The translations under genes and the position numbers were made by a program. This document shows positions 43,301 to 54,126 of a stretch of DNA of 64,000 bases, one piece after another. Location: assembly GCA_035222895.1 (NCBI GenBank), contig JAVYIG010000409.1, positions 62,001-126,000 of the forward strand, given 5' to 3'. The notes beneath the pieces were generated by a model. It saw only the letters and a list, made by a program, of their open reading frames with translations. It was not told the origin of the DNA and made no database searches. The stretch's first letter is position 1, and every line of letters begins with the position of its first letter. Origin of the DNA: Strongylocentrotus droebachiensis. Its lineage: Eukaryota > Echinodermata > Echinoidea > Camarodonta > Strongylocentrotidae.

Positions 43301-46300
43301 ATTCAAATATCAAACAAAAACGGTGAAAAACGATCCCAAATTGAAAATTGAAAACTCGTTCAGACACCCTACTAAAGGTCGTTATTTTCCCACTTAAAGA
43401 CATTTACAAGCCCTTTCGTGTTGAGGGAAGTTTTAAATTAGTAATAGCTTGTAGTACAGCAAATCCAAAGAGAGCAGCCATAAACAAAATCTCAATGAAC
43501 TATGTAATGGTCCTAATACATGATTTTAAAACTGAAATCTACTTACCACTCGAGCAAAGGGTGCCTTCCTGAGCAGTAGACTAGTACTCTTCTGGTATTT
43601 TCTGATCTCCATGAGAGCTCGCGTTCCTGGTCGGAACCTTGGTGATTCTAAGAGAAAATAAGAATAAAAAACTACATAAAGCAAGAGGAATATTTTGATA
43701 CAAACTTGATATAAAATTATGCCTCAGCAAAAAATTCAGTATCACTTTGGTATATCACTCTGATGTACACACTGACATCATGATATCCCAGGGTAAATTT
43801 GTTTACAAATTATACAAGTTTAATGAAATTTCACTAACTCCCAAATAGTAATCTTTCAGAGCAATTATTTTTGGTCATGTGAAGAGCTTTCAAGTCTCAA
43901 CTAGGAGTCTCAACCAATACATTATTGATGCAGGATATGATACTTATTAATCAATACTCATAGACCCAATTCACCCTCACCCCATTAGAGCAGCCAAGGC
44001 AAGAAGCGTACTTGTACGCCTAGACCGGTCCAGACAACCACATCCAGAACGTGGTCTGGAGGACAGGTTCGCTTCCTACTACACTGCTCTAATGTGCGGT
44101 GTGAAGACAAGCTGTGAAAGCCAGGGAGCATATCTTAACCAGAAGTGAGGCTTCGAAGGAAAGCAATCAGTTTTGGAAGTAAACAACAAACAAATGAAGA
44201 CAAAAAAAACAACATTATATTACAAAACACAAGAACAAAACACACACAAACGAAGAGGTTCAAATGGAAGATGACAGTTGAGTATTAAAATAGTAAAACA
44301 TGTCAAAAGAAGAGATGGAAGGATACAACATAAAATAGATAGAAAAAAAGGATGATAGGAGACAAGCAAAGAAATACAGCATACACCTGTACAAGTATGA
44401 AGAAGAAATAGAATGAGATAGAACATACAGTACTAAGGATCAAAGAGGATAGGATAAAATCAAATCATTAAAATGTATGTTTATTTTCTTTTAATTTTAT
44501 CCTTTTAACAATCTAACTAAACTTCCAATTTCTAGAAAAGATAGAAAGAGAAAGCAATACATGTAGGTCTATAGGCCTACTGTCTAGGGGGCCGTTTCTC
44601 GAAACCAACTCCATGACAGTCATATCTTTGTTGCCGACCTACGGAGATGTCATGAAGTGGATAAACCGTTTCACAAAGCCATGACAGACATGATATCGAT
44701 ATATCGCGATACTAGCAGCTCAAGAACATAGTCTTTGTCACGATCCATTTGATTTATCAAGAATAACCCAAAACAAGTTTTGGGGCTAAAATTGTTCAAA
44801 AAGAAACATATACATATAAATTCTCCTGAAATAAATAATAAATAGTGTCATTATCAAATGTATATCATCAAACGATTTGCATATTTCTGTAAAGATTCTT
44901 AAATTGAAGAAAAACTGGCGAGTGTTTTTTTCTCGACAATCCACAATCCAGGTAGTTGAAGGATACCGTAATGTGATAGTTTATCAATACATACTTTTTT
45001 GTTTATTGTGACGAGGAATTTTAGGCAAAATACCTTTTCTCAGCCATTTTTTATTCTAGAGTCTCATAAATACTCGTCATATAATTGATTTGATATTGAA
45101 AATATAATTTGGAAGAAGTAATTAGAGAGGGAATAATAATGCACATAGGCCCCAAAGGTATTACGGTATCCTAAGAAAAGACTATGGATCGACTATGGAA
45201 AACGGTGTGTAACATTCTTATCTCTCTTATTTATATGTTATAGTTTAATGATTTGTGATTTAATGTTTATATTCAGCTTTTGAAACTTTCTGTATAATTT
45301 GTATTATCACTTTTTTACATTTGCATTTCGCATCCCAGAGAATTACGTACCGAACTCGTCTATATTTTTCTCAAAATGATAGTGAAACTAATCATACATT
45401 TTGCGGCCCATGGAATAGCAACAAACTGACTTGTGATGGCGCTTTACAGCAATTAAAAAGATATGACAGGTTCGGAGCAGTGACAACTCGCTTGTCGCGG
45501 AAGTTGTCGCTCATCTTGGCAAAGACGGCTTTGTGAAACACTTAGCTGACAAGTTGCGCGACAGTGGCGAGATGTCGTTGATCTTGTAGTTAAAAGGCCC
45601 CCCGATCTACAACTAAAGTAGAAGGATAAAAACAAAGAACATCAGCAGATGATCAGGAAAGATACAGAGATTGACAGAAGGCCCCTAAAACTAAAGCACA
45701 CATAGCAGCATTGCCAAATTGCCATTAGCATCCTTTTTGTGTATTGTATTAAAAACTAAGCCAGAGTCATTACGGATATTGTGCTAAACATTTAAACATT
45801 AAATATATACGGGCGGTTTCGTTACTTTAACCGTTTTGAAAATACACATATTTTTACATGTGTGCAAATTCTCAAGCATTCAGTCATTTTGTTGAAGACA
45901 TAATGTTTTCATATCTCTGTATCGGCAATGAAGTCCCGCCAATAGTTATTAATTTAGGAGTTCTGTTATGGCAATGAAGTCTCGCGAAAAATTATTGTTT
46001 TTAGATCTCCGGTATTGTTTTAAGAATAAGATCTCTGTACGGTACGGGCAATAATTATTGTTTTTAGATCTCCGTAGGGGCAACGAAGTCTTGCCAATAA
46101 TTATTGTTTTTAGATCTCCGAAGGGGCAACAAAGTTTGCCGATAATTATTGTTTTTAGATCTCCGTAGGGGCAACAAAGTCTTGCCGATAATTATTGTTT
46201 TTAGATCTCCATAGGGGCAACAAAGTCTTGCCGATAATTATTGTTTTTAGACTAGTCTACATCTTAAATTTTAGATCTCCGAAGGGGCAACAAAGTCTTG

Positions 46301-48147
46301 CCGATAACTATTGTTTTTAGATCTTCGAAGGGGCAACGAAGTCTAGCCGTAATTATCATGATTATTGTTTTTACTAGATTTCTAGAGGTCAGGGGGCCGT
46401 TTCTCGAAACCAACTCCATGACAGTCCTATCTTTGTCGCCGACCTACGGAGATGTCATGAAGTGGATAAACCGTTTCACAAAGCCATGACAGACATGATA
46501 TTGATATATCGCGATACTAGCAGCTCAAGAAGATAGTCTTTGTCACGATCCATTTGATTTATGAAGAATAACCCAAAACAAATTTTGGGGCTAAAATTGT
46601 TCCAAAAAAAATATATACATATAAATTCTCCTAAAATAAATAATAAATAGTGTCATTATCATATTTACATCATCAAACGATTTGCATATTTCTGTAAAGA
46701 TTCTTAAATTGAAGAAAAACCGGTGAGTGTTTTTTTTCCGACAGTCGAATCAAAAGTTAGTTGAAGGATACCGTAATGTGATAGTTTATCAATACGTACT
46801 TTTTTGTTTATTGTGACGAGGAATTTTAGGCAAAATGCCTTTTCTCAGCCAGTTTTTATTCTAGAGTCTCATAAATACTCGTTATATAATTGATTTGATA
46901 TTGAAAATATAATTTGGAAGAAGTAATTTATTAGAGAGGGAATAATAATGCACATAGGCCCCAAAGGTATGACGGTATCCTAAGAAAAGACTAAAAGTAT
47001 GGATCGACTACCAAAGCGGATGACTGAAGTCTGCGTTGTGTGTAAACGTGCCCCTTCCCTTGTTCATAGACGCAGGTTATGTCAAGTGGAAAACACTCCG
47101 TCCCTCGGATAGGACGTTAAATGGAGGCCCCGTGTACAGGAGAGTCACCAGCCTTGCACGTTAAGAACCCATTGCACTTTTCGTATAAGAGTAGGGGGAA
47201 ACCCCGGTGTAATGGTCCACCTGCACACCCCAATCAGGCCGAGTATACGGCATCTGCAAGAATCTTCAGTATTGAAGGAGGCAGATTATCTTGAAGAAGA
47301 AGAAGAAGAAGACTATGGAAAACGGTGTGTAACATTCTTATCTCTCTTATTTATACCGTATGTTATAGACCCTAGTTTAATGATTTGTGATTTAATGTTT
47401 ATAGAGTATTCAGCTTTTTAAAGTTTCTGTATAATTTGTATTCTCACTTTTGTACATTTGCATTTCGCATCCCAGAGAATTACGTACCGAACTCGTCTAG
47501 TCTATATTTTTCTCAAAATGATAGTGAAACTAATCGTCCATTTCGCGGCCCATGGAATGGCAACAAACTGACTTGTGATGGCGCTTTACAGAATACAGCA
47601 ATTAAAAAGATATATCGGGTTCGGAGCAGTGACAACTTGCTTGTCGCGGAAGTTGTCGCTCATCTTGGCAAAGACGGCTTCGTGAAACACTTAGCTGACA
47701 AGTTGCGAGACAGTGGCGAGATGTCGTTGATCTTGTAATTTGACGGTTTCGAGAAACGGCCCCCACCCTAGATTCTAGATCTGATAGTCTAGATCTACTA
47801 CTTACTAGACTTGCCCGTACGGTCCCGGAGATGTAGAATCTAAACACAATAATTATTATCAGCAAAACTTTGTTGTCCCTAGTAAAAGTAAAACTAAAAG
47901 TAAAAACAAGAATTATTTACGCGGCCTAGGCCTATACTATAGATCTAGGCCTAGATCTAGACCCCTACTTACTTCTCTCTTTTCGGTGCTGTGTCTCCGG
48001 ACTGGACCCGGACGCTCGTCCACCTCTCGCCGCTGGACGTGCGGCTGGTGTTCCAATCAAAGTTGCTCCTTGCCGCTTGCGAGGTGTATCTTTTTTCCGT
48101 TTACTTGCAGAGGACGGCGTTTTGTGTGTTTGCATTGGCCGTGGCAT
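40212..48147 (-). CDS. CENPA: CENP-A, centromeric histone H3 variant (4 coding exons)
   Basis: CENP-A replaces H3 in centromeric nucleosomes and founds the kinetochore. Exons 48147-47973, 43647-43547, 41589-41512 and 40346-40212 join in phases 1, 0, 0 to 162 residues. Residues 1-59 are a basic, Ser/Pro/Arg-rich tail unlike H3. The histone fold begins [17 protein letters not shown] (64-80). Loop 1 ([17 protein letters not shown], 93-109) is two residues longer than in canonical H3 and has the CenH3 Trp (W108). The protein ends [11 protein letters not shown], like vertebrate [26 protein letters not shown] is histone H3-like, so helix 3 is more H3-like than mammalian CENP-A. Introns contain many transposons. 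It diverges from USPL1. Confidence 0.94.
40994..41368 (-). mobile_element. MITE with TTAAAGGTAAAGACCAGT ends, copy 2
   Basis: Perfect 18-bp terminal inverted repeats TTAAAGGTAAAGACCAGT and ACTGGTCTTTACCTTTAA. Inverted relative to the copy at 20121-20518, with a matching body. It lies in CENP-A intron 3. Confidence 0.85.
41512..41589 (-). CDS. CENPA: CENP-A coding exon 3 (helix 1 end, loop 1, helix 2 start)
   Basis: 78 bp between ttattgcag and gtaagt, phase 0 on both sides. It encodes residues 93-118, the centromere-targeting loop 1 region; 26 codons against 24 in the same span of canonical H3. Confidence 0.95.
41686..41830 (-). repeat. SINE-type fragment
   Basis: Contains CTCAAAGCGCTTTACAGATA and GGGGTAATAATATATCTGTA (reverse), the usual 3' portion of marine-invertebrate tRNA-type SINEs. 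Boundaries approximate. Confidence 0.5.
41990..42125 (+). repeat. SINE-type fragment
   Basis: GTGCCCTTTGGTAAGGCATT and GCATTTATGCTTTCTTAGCA resemble the SINE at 4590-4850 in its CCTTTGG-AAG-CATTAATC block. Boundaries approximate. Confidence 0.5.
42490..43370 (+). mobile_element. 881-bp TIR element with perfect 9-bp target duplication (MULE-like), copy 1
   Basis: Ends AGGGTGTCTGATCGCGCACC and, inverted, AGGGTGTCTGAACGAG, flanked by identical ACTAAAGGT at 42481-42489 and 43371-43379. A 9-bp duplication is characteristic of Mutator-like elements. No transposase is present. Related copies are at 51224-51598 and 52631-53788. It lies in CENP-A intron 2. Confidence 0.88.
43547..43647 (-). CDS. CENPA: CENP-A coding exon 2 (alpha-N and helix 1)
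   Basis: 101 bp after ttctcttag, ending at gtaagt. It encodes residues 59-92 with [20 protein letters not shown] and [11 protein letters not shown]. Confidence 0.95.
44587..45603 (+). mobile_element. 1-kb element with GGGGGCCGTTTCTCGAAACC end, copy A
   Basis: Nearly collinear with copy B (46392-47764) through GATGTCATGAAGTGGATAAA, GATATATCGCGATACTAGC and GTTGTCGCTCATCTTGGCAA. Its right end is partly lost (TTAAAAGGCCCCCC). It lacks the SINE found in copy B. Confidence 0.85.
45900..46375 (+). repeat. minisatellite, 45-46 bp unit, about 8 copies
   Basis: Unit built on TTAGATCTCCGTAGGGGCAA followed by CAAAGTCTTGCCGATAATTA and TTGTTTT. TAGATCTCC recurs at 46065, 46111, 46156, 46202, 46272 and 46319; diverged units precede. 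Each unit carries a TAATTA core. An isolated unit in reverse is at 47826-47890. It separates copies A and B. Confidence 0.9.
46392..47764 (+). mobile_element. TIR element copy B, interrupted by a SINE
   Basis: Complete inverted ends: GGGGGCCGTTTCTCGAAACC and GGTTTCGAGAAACGGCCCCC. The body matches copy A at high identity, except for a 300-bp SINE insertion at 47011-47310 and small indels. No transposase ORF. Confidence 0.88.
47011..47310 (+). mobile_element. SINE with (GAA)n tail inserted in copy B
   Basis: The empty site is visible in copy A (GGATCGACTATGGAAAACGG), which defines the insertion and the duplication GACTA (47006-47010 and 47311-47315). It ends in GAAGAAGAAGAAGAAGAA. A truncated relative is at 6580-6767. 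Confidence 0.9.
47973..48147 (-). CDS. CENPA: CENP-A coding exon 1 (N-terminal tail)
   Basis: The ATG at 48147 and a gtaagt donor at 47972 give 58 codons plus one base; the phase fits exon 2. The tail is rich in Arg, Lys, Ser and Pro ([15 protein letters not shown]). CenH3 tails are poorly conserved, so assignment rests on the phase, the position and the composition. Confidence 0.85.
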
Positions 48148-48410
48148 TTTGGAACAAATAAGCTAAAAAAAATTACAAGAATTGCAATAAAAAGTTACTG
48201 GATGTTCTTCAGCCCCGTCTATATCCAGAAATGTTGGCTAATCAACCGTCGGTCAAACACAAATTCGCCGCGCGATGGATGTCACGTGATTAAACATTGG
48301 TAGTCTGAGCTGCAGACCCTGTTTTGAGACTGTCGATATCTTGATTGGAGAGGACGAGAGACACTGTCAAAGAGAATTCACCAGCGATCATAGAGTAGTA
48401 AAATCATCAA
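48148..48410 (-). promoter_or_regulatory. CENP-A upstream region with palindromic E-box
   Basis: TCACGTGA at 48282-48289 lies about 135 bp upstream of the CENP-A ATG in a CpG-bearing stretch (GCCGCGCGATGG). This is a plausible core promoter; the start site is not visible. Confidence 0.4.
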
Positions 48411-48710
48411 GGGCGTCAATCCCGGGGGAGCAGTGGGACACGTCTCCCACGATTTTTCCTAGGGGGGACATCATATTTAATGTCCCCCCAGTTTTTGTCA
48501 GAAAAGCTAGAGCAGGGAGCAACGATTTTTTAAATCTCAAGAATTGGCCAAAAACAGAAGAAGAACAAAATAGTGCACCCCCTCTTACCACCTACCGCAC
48601 CCACCCATCTTATTCACTTGCTGGCTGATTCGCTGCTAAATATTTCCTGACGAATTGGGGACAACACAATTATTGTGTCCCTCCCATTCTCAAGCTCGGA
48701 TTGACGCCCT
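48411..48710. mobile_element. 300-bp MITE upstream of CENP-A
   Basis: Ends TCAAGGGCGTCAATCC and GGATTGACGCCCTTGA are inverted. The interior includes CTTATTCACTTGCTGGCTGA, recalling the block in the MITE at 26521-27041. Confidence 0.7.
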
Positions 48711-50100
48711 TGAACTTCATCACATTAACCGAAGCTCTTATATAGTGTAGTATTTTAATTGTAATATTAAGACCCATATTATTTATTATTATCAGGCCCT
48801 ATCGTACGAGTTGGTATATCCAGGGATGTGAGACTGTCCTCCATGGTATATCATTAGTGATACATTATTATTGTTATTATTATTATCGTTATTATTCAAA
48901 CCCTGAATTAAGGAAAACATATACGAGCGAACAATAGATTCAGGTCTACAAAGAAAAGTGCAAAAACCTTGCACGGGTCCAAAAACTATATCGACATCGA
49001 TCTTTAGGCAACTCAAAATGATAAATATATAGACTAGCAATTAAAGTCTACCTATCATACCTAATACAAAAAGGCGGAACAACCAAGAAAGGGCACTTTC
49101 ATTTCAAGTGATCCCTATAAAACAAATGATGAAACAATTTATTTATATTATAAGATTTTTCCTCTCCAATTGTGAAGGTCATTTCTTTTAGAGAGAGGAT
49201 GGGGGAAGTGCCCCCATCCCCTCTGTCTTGATCCCTCTGTAAAACCAGGCAGTAACCCCTTAAATAATTATCGCATAAACCTTCTTTTGTTTTAATTTAA
49301 TTATTAATTCAATTCATATTCGATTTTATTGTTTAATTATTTTTTTTAAAGAAAATGGCAAAATTTTGCAGACTTATATTGTCCTATTTACAGAAAAATT
49401 CAAGAAAACATGAAATAGGGTATTGAATTGTACAACATTGACATGGTTATCTGTGCCAGGACTGGTTCAATAGAAACTTAAAGGGAGAATGTGACTGTAG
49501 TGATACTCAACGCAAAAGGATTTTCCTCGATCGGCTTCGTTATAGCCCCGAATTGCAGTGGGATGGGGGAGGGGGAACTATAGGAGAGGGGAGCTATATG
49601 CTTATAAGTATAGGCCTATAACCGAACCAATCGTTTAGCTTTGGACTGCATGGAGCTTCTCGTATTCATTAGATTGTGAAAATAAATTCCCTCACCCACT
49701 ATCAGCTTTTATATTATTCCAGATATGTCATTATAATTTAAATCATCTCGGTTAATACTGTGTAGTTGGTCAATAGCATTGTGGTACGTCACAAGGCCTT
49801 ACATGTATTCATTAATCAATGAATTTATGAATTTATGAATGATTTTTTTTGGGCCTTTTTGTAGGCCTAAATTGCTAAATTGCAATGGCCTTGCTGAATC
49901 ATAACTAAATCTTTAGATTATACGCATGCATATAACAAATAATGTGGTGAAATGTTTTTTCGATGTCCGAACTTTGAAAGAAGTGCACGATTAAAAATAA
50001 CGTCTGTGCTGCTTTTGAAAATTGTTTGTAAAAATGAAAAGGAAAAAAAACCGATACGTACATGAATGCGTTTTGTGAAACTGATAAAACTTCTTTTTCT
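48711..50100. other. CENP-A/USPL1 intergenic region, no gene seen
   Basis: AT-rich with a (TTA)n run near 48868-48895. No recognisable exon or TIR element. Confidence 0.5.
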
Positions 50101-50609
50101 ACTCCAGACCTCCTCCTCATGTTCTGAGTCCTCCTCCTCCTCCTCCTCCTCCTCCTTCTCCTTTTTCTTCTTTTTCTTCTCCTTCTTCTTCTTTATCTTC
50201 TTTTCTTCCTCCTCCTCCTCCTGATCCCCCTTTTTTTTCTTTCTATATATATATACTTCCAAGTCAACCGACATGCTATGATATACGGTCATACAAATAC
50301 AGATGAGCCGATGGTTTTATCATTCTTTCATTATTATTCTCTCTCTCCACATATATATTTTGCCTCCCAATTCCCCGCCTTCGCGTTCTCCTTATCCATA
50401 TAGGTCCATAGGCCTACTCTCCTTTCTTTCTTTTTTCTTTGGATTGCACACATACACGACACACTTGTTTTCCTAGACAACAACAAAAGTTTCCTCCTGT
50501 TCGCAGATCTGATATTCTTCTTCTTATTATTTTTTTTCGTTACTTCTTTTTCTTATCTCCTTCATCTTCTTCTTCTTCTTCTTCTTCTTCCTCTTCTCGA
50601 TCTTCTTCA

Positions 50610-50644
<35 letters not shown>

Positions 50645-50720
50645 TTCTTTTTTCTTCTTTCTTCTTGTTCTTGTTCTTCTTTTTTCTCCTTTTTTCTTCT
50701 TCTCATTCTTCTTCATCTAA
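50101..50720 (+). repeat. long polypyrimidine (TCC)n/(TTC)n region
   Basis: Two blocks of TCC and CTT repeats (50105-50225 and 50515-50705). ORFs on either strand here are Ser/Phe- or Glu/Lys-rich translation of the repeat, not genes. Such purine-pyrimidine strands can form triplex DNA. Confidence 0.9.
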
Positions 50721-50756
50721 GTTTTTCTACTACCTGTTCTTCTCGTCCGAATTACC

Positions 50757-50766
50757 GCGCATGCGC
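50757..50766. promoter_or_regulatory. consensus NRF1-type site, possible distal USPL1 or CENP-A promoter
   Basis: GCGCATGCGC is the palindromic NRF1 core, typical of CpG promoters. It lies between the divergent CENP-A and USPL1 starts. A donor-like GGTAGG follows at about 50813. No transcript evidence. Confidence 0.35.
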
Positions 50767-51223
50767 ATTCCACCAAACCTTACATTTCGCACGTTTTCTT
50801 GTCGATTTCGATGGTAGGCGAAGACCAACACAGGACATCTATCCATGTTTTCGGCTGCATATCTGCAATTCGATGGTATTTTTCGGAATGGACTAATATA
50901 TTTTGATTGATATAATAGGTCTAACGGGCAGAATATTTATTATGAACTATAAGGCATAACTTTCTTTGAAAACGTTACCTATTCTAAGAATGTTCGAACT
51001 GATTTTGTCGATTGCCACTAATTTTCAATGTTCGCACATGATCTCTACGAGTCATTTCGTATATGGTATTACCGGTCAGGATGAAAGGGGACATAATTTC
51101 GCTATTTTTGACATAGAATACACGTCCCTCCGTGAGTATGAGCAGTGATTCATGTGGACGTGCCGACCTTGTGTTTTACCGGCACTTTCTCATAAATTAC
51201 CTTTTATTTAAGATTCTAGAAAT

Positions 51224-51598
51224 GGGTGTCTGATCGCGCACTCGATTTTGTGTGCAAAAAACCTTCCCATAGAGATTGCACGCATCCATGCATTGCGCGA
51301 TCATGCAAAATTGGTCAATGTTTTTATTACCAAATCGAAATTCAAACCTTTATTTCTTGTGATCCTGAAGGTGATACTCAATAAATGAGGTGTCATATGA
51401 AAGAGCAGGTTAATCTCCATATTTCTAACGGGGCGTCATCTCAGAATTCTAAAAATATCTGGGTCAAAACAGCGATTTAAACATTGTTTCCATCGTACTA
51501 TTCGACATTCGTAGCTCCAAGATTGGCCACTTTTTAGAAATGGCCCCCCAAGCGATAAGTAGTCCCAGTCGTAAGGGATATATGTGCGCTTATTTTTC
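51224..51598 (+). mobile_element. MULE-like family, copy 2 (right end lost)
   Basis: Matches the left part of 42490-43370 from GGGTGTCTGATCGCGCAC to GTAGTCCCAGTCGTAAGGGA. The right terminus is missing. Confidence 0.8.
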
Positions 51599-51651
51599 AA
51601 CCCAAACCCATGGTGACGGCGCGTAGAATCTGCACATGCATTAGACCGAAA

Positions 51652-51731
51652 ACTTCAGTCTCTCTAATCGTCGGTTGTTCCACTGAGACTACGTCTGGCT
51701 CCACTAGACCTCCGATTATAGAGACTGAAGT
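51652..51731. repeat. hairpin, 20-bp arms
   Basis: ACTTCAGTCTCTCTAATCG pairs with CGATTATAGAGACTGAAGT with one mismatch, around a 42-nt loop. Confidence 0.75.
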
Positions 51732-52630
51732 CTGGGGACCTCTTTCTGTACGGGACTGTACGGAACAAATGGTTCGGTTCGACCGGACCGCGATGAATGA
51801 GATATGCAACGAGATTTTCACTCTTTACATCCTCATAACTGCTGCAATTATAATACAAATGAAAAATAACATATATATAGCTTATTTGACTTACGATAGC
51901 TTGCTCATTTAGATCCTAAATTAATGATTAATCCGAGAAAGTCTCGTCGTCAACATTATCCGTCTTGGTTTTAGTTGATGAATATTCATTTTTTCTTTTC
52001 GAACGTCCTATAGCTACCGTAGCTACGTACGAGTTTGACAAACGAACTCCCACGAAACGAGTGCTCTGATTGGCCATTGGCTATGTTTTGGTAGGTGGAC
52101 CCGGAAATATATCGGCCGCCGGGTAATATTTCGAATGCATGAACGTACTGCTTCACAGTTCGGAGATCCAAATTGGATAATTCATATAAGTAAGTCCCTA
52201 AATTAAACATTTAATATTAAGTTATCAAATTTTGATAACTGTAATTAGGACAAATGACATACCGATCTAATTTACATCTGATTTAGAAATCAGAAAATTA
52301 GATCTAAATAAAGAAAATCGGGGAGAAAATGTCGCAAACATGTCGTGGACGCAAATATGCACATAGCCATCCCCAGGGTACGAGATCTCTGGTGTACCAT
52401 CTGTATTGGGGAATGACAACAAATGTCAGTTTTATTAAAGAAATGACCCAAATCAGATGGTTATTTCTGTCTACACATGCATATGCTTTCAGACCACATG
52501 TGTGTGTTTCTTCACTTGTTTGCTTGTTTACAAATGAGACCATTTGGACCTGTGACTTTGGCGTAGAGATACCTAACCAAAAATCATCTAAATCTTCCAC
52601 AATTGTTAAAATAATGCCTTTAGACCTCCT

Positions 52631-53788
52631 AGGGTGTCTGAACGATTTTTCAATTTTCAATTTGGGATCGTTTTTCACCATTTTTGTTTGACATTTGATT
52701 TAAAAATGTAATCAGAATAATTAAGTCTCACTGATGTTTCTATCAAAAGATACAGCCCCTCCGAAACGCTGCAATATTCATAGCATTTTGGTCAGAATCG
52801 ATGAAAAAGACGTACACGCAGAGTTACGTTGTTTTGCTAAATTTAGCCAAACAGCTGTATCGCGTGATATGCAAGCGTATGCATATTATGCGCAACTTGC
52901 AGCTTGAGCCACATTGTCTCAGCGATATTTTCCATTGACTAGTATGGCTAGCCGTTCGCACAATAAAACCTGGAAGTGAATACACGTTATAGTCGATGGC
53001 AATAGCGCACGTTGTCTCCGCGATATTGCCATTGACTATAACGTGTATTCACTTCCGGGTTTTATTGTGCGAACGGCTATCCATACTTTCATTCGCTATA
53101 CGCGCAGATGTTACGCGATGTAACCATGGTTTGGATTGAGCGGAGCTCAGGCCTCCCTAATTAGCTGATTCCAAATATGTGGGAAGGGTATTTTCAAACT
53201 GTTGGGCCGAATGATCCCTTGGGGCTAGCAAAAAAAAAAGCACCTGGATATTATCCCTACGTCTAGCCCTACTTAAGCCGCGGGGGCTCGGCTCAGGAAA
53301 GTGAGTCGTCTCGGAGCTAGGATGCAAGCAACATTTCAATCGCTGTTTTGACCAAGATATTTTTAGAATTTTGGGGGTGAGCCCCCTTGGGAAATATGGA
53401 GAAAAACCTGCTCTTTCATACAGAGCTACCAAGTATTACGCATTTCGAGGGTCTGAAAATGCTCTTACGCACGACGCGCGTGCTAGATTTTGAGAAAAAC
53501 GCTATACCTTATACGTGTGTTATACCCTCGCACGCGCGCTAGCACCGAATCATGAAAATGTCACGCATTGCCGATCTTTGAACTTGGCGTCTCTGTTCAT
53601 ATGACACCTCATTTATTGAGTTTCACCTTCAGGATCACGAGGCCTAAAGGTTTGAATTTCAAATTTTTTCATAAAATCATTGACCAATTTTGCATGGTCG
53701 CGCAATGCACGTAGACCAGATAGGGATGCGTGCAATCTCTATGGGGAGCATTTTAGCACTCAACATCGGGAGCGCGATAAGACACCCT
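52631..53788 (-). mobile_element. MULE-like family, copy 3 (reverse, with internal insertions)
   Basis: Begins AGGGTGTCTGAACGATTTTT (the right end of copy 1) and ends GCGCGATAAGACACCCT (its left end). The middle shares GGTTACATCGCG and the TGCATGCGTAT-type blocks with copy 1. It contains a large hairpin absent from copy 1. No clean target duplication. Confidence 0.8.
52941..53087. repeat. near-perfect hairpin, about 63-bp arms
   Basis: Arms 52941-53004 and 53025-53087 share GCCGTTCGCACAATAAAACC and GTGAATACACGTTATAGTC with their inverses, around a loop of about 20 nt containing GTTGTCTCCGC. Three or four mismatches in total. Confidence 0.85.
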
Positions 53789-53867
53789 ACCTTTACTGCC
53801 ATGATTTGAAATTTGTTATATTTTTTGCCTCATGCCTGTTTCGTGTCAATTTCTCATCTCTTTTGGA

Positions 53868-54126
53868 GTATTTTTCCTAAAAACAGAGACATCTAGTATA
53901 CACTTTCTCACAGGTTTCATGGCAAACCACTGCGCAATACAAGTGCATACCAATGGTAGGCCGGGGTGCGTGTGGCGCGCGTGCGTGAAGTTAGCGGCTG
54001 TAATATTAAATCCTCATTAAATTGATAAATTCATACAAGTAATTCACATTATGAATTGATGATGATGATCATTACAGTCGCTAACTTCACGCATGTGCGC
54101 TTATGTCTCTATTTTTAGGAAAAATA
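53868..54126. repeat. foldback MITE, 259 bp
   Basis: Outer arms GTATTTTTCCTAAAAACAGA and its inverse at 54107-54126; inner arms GCGTGAAGTTAGCGGCTGTA and its inverse near 54070-54095. Confidence 0.8.

Noticed and set aside
43960..44170. Possible tRNA or structured RNA (CCATTAGAGCAG with CTGCTCTAATG)
   Set aside because: One short inverted repeat only; no cloverleaf, no pol III A and B boxes.
45900..46375. CRISPR-like regular repeats
   Set aside because: The 45-bp units are directly tandem with no unique spacers, and the genome is eukaryotic.
50439..50720. Serine-rich ORF, and the Glu/Lys-rich ORF at 49918-50292
   Set aside because: Direct translations of TTC/TCC microsatellite; no conserved sequence outside the repeat.
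52304..52691. Overlapping 120-125 codon ORFs on both strands
   Set aside because: No recognisable domain; the right end runs into the AGGGTGTCTGA transposon end, so they are chance frames.
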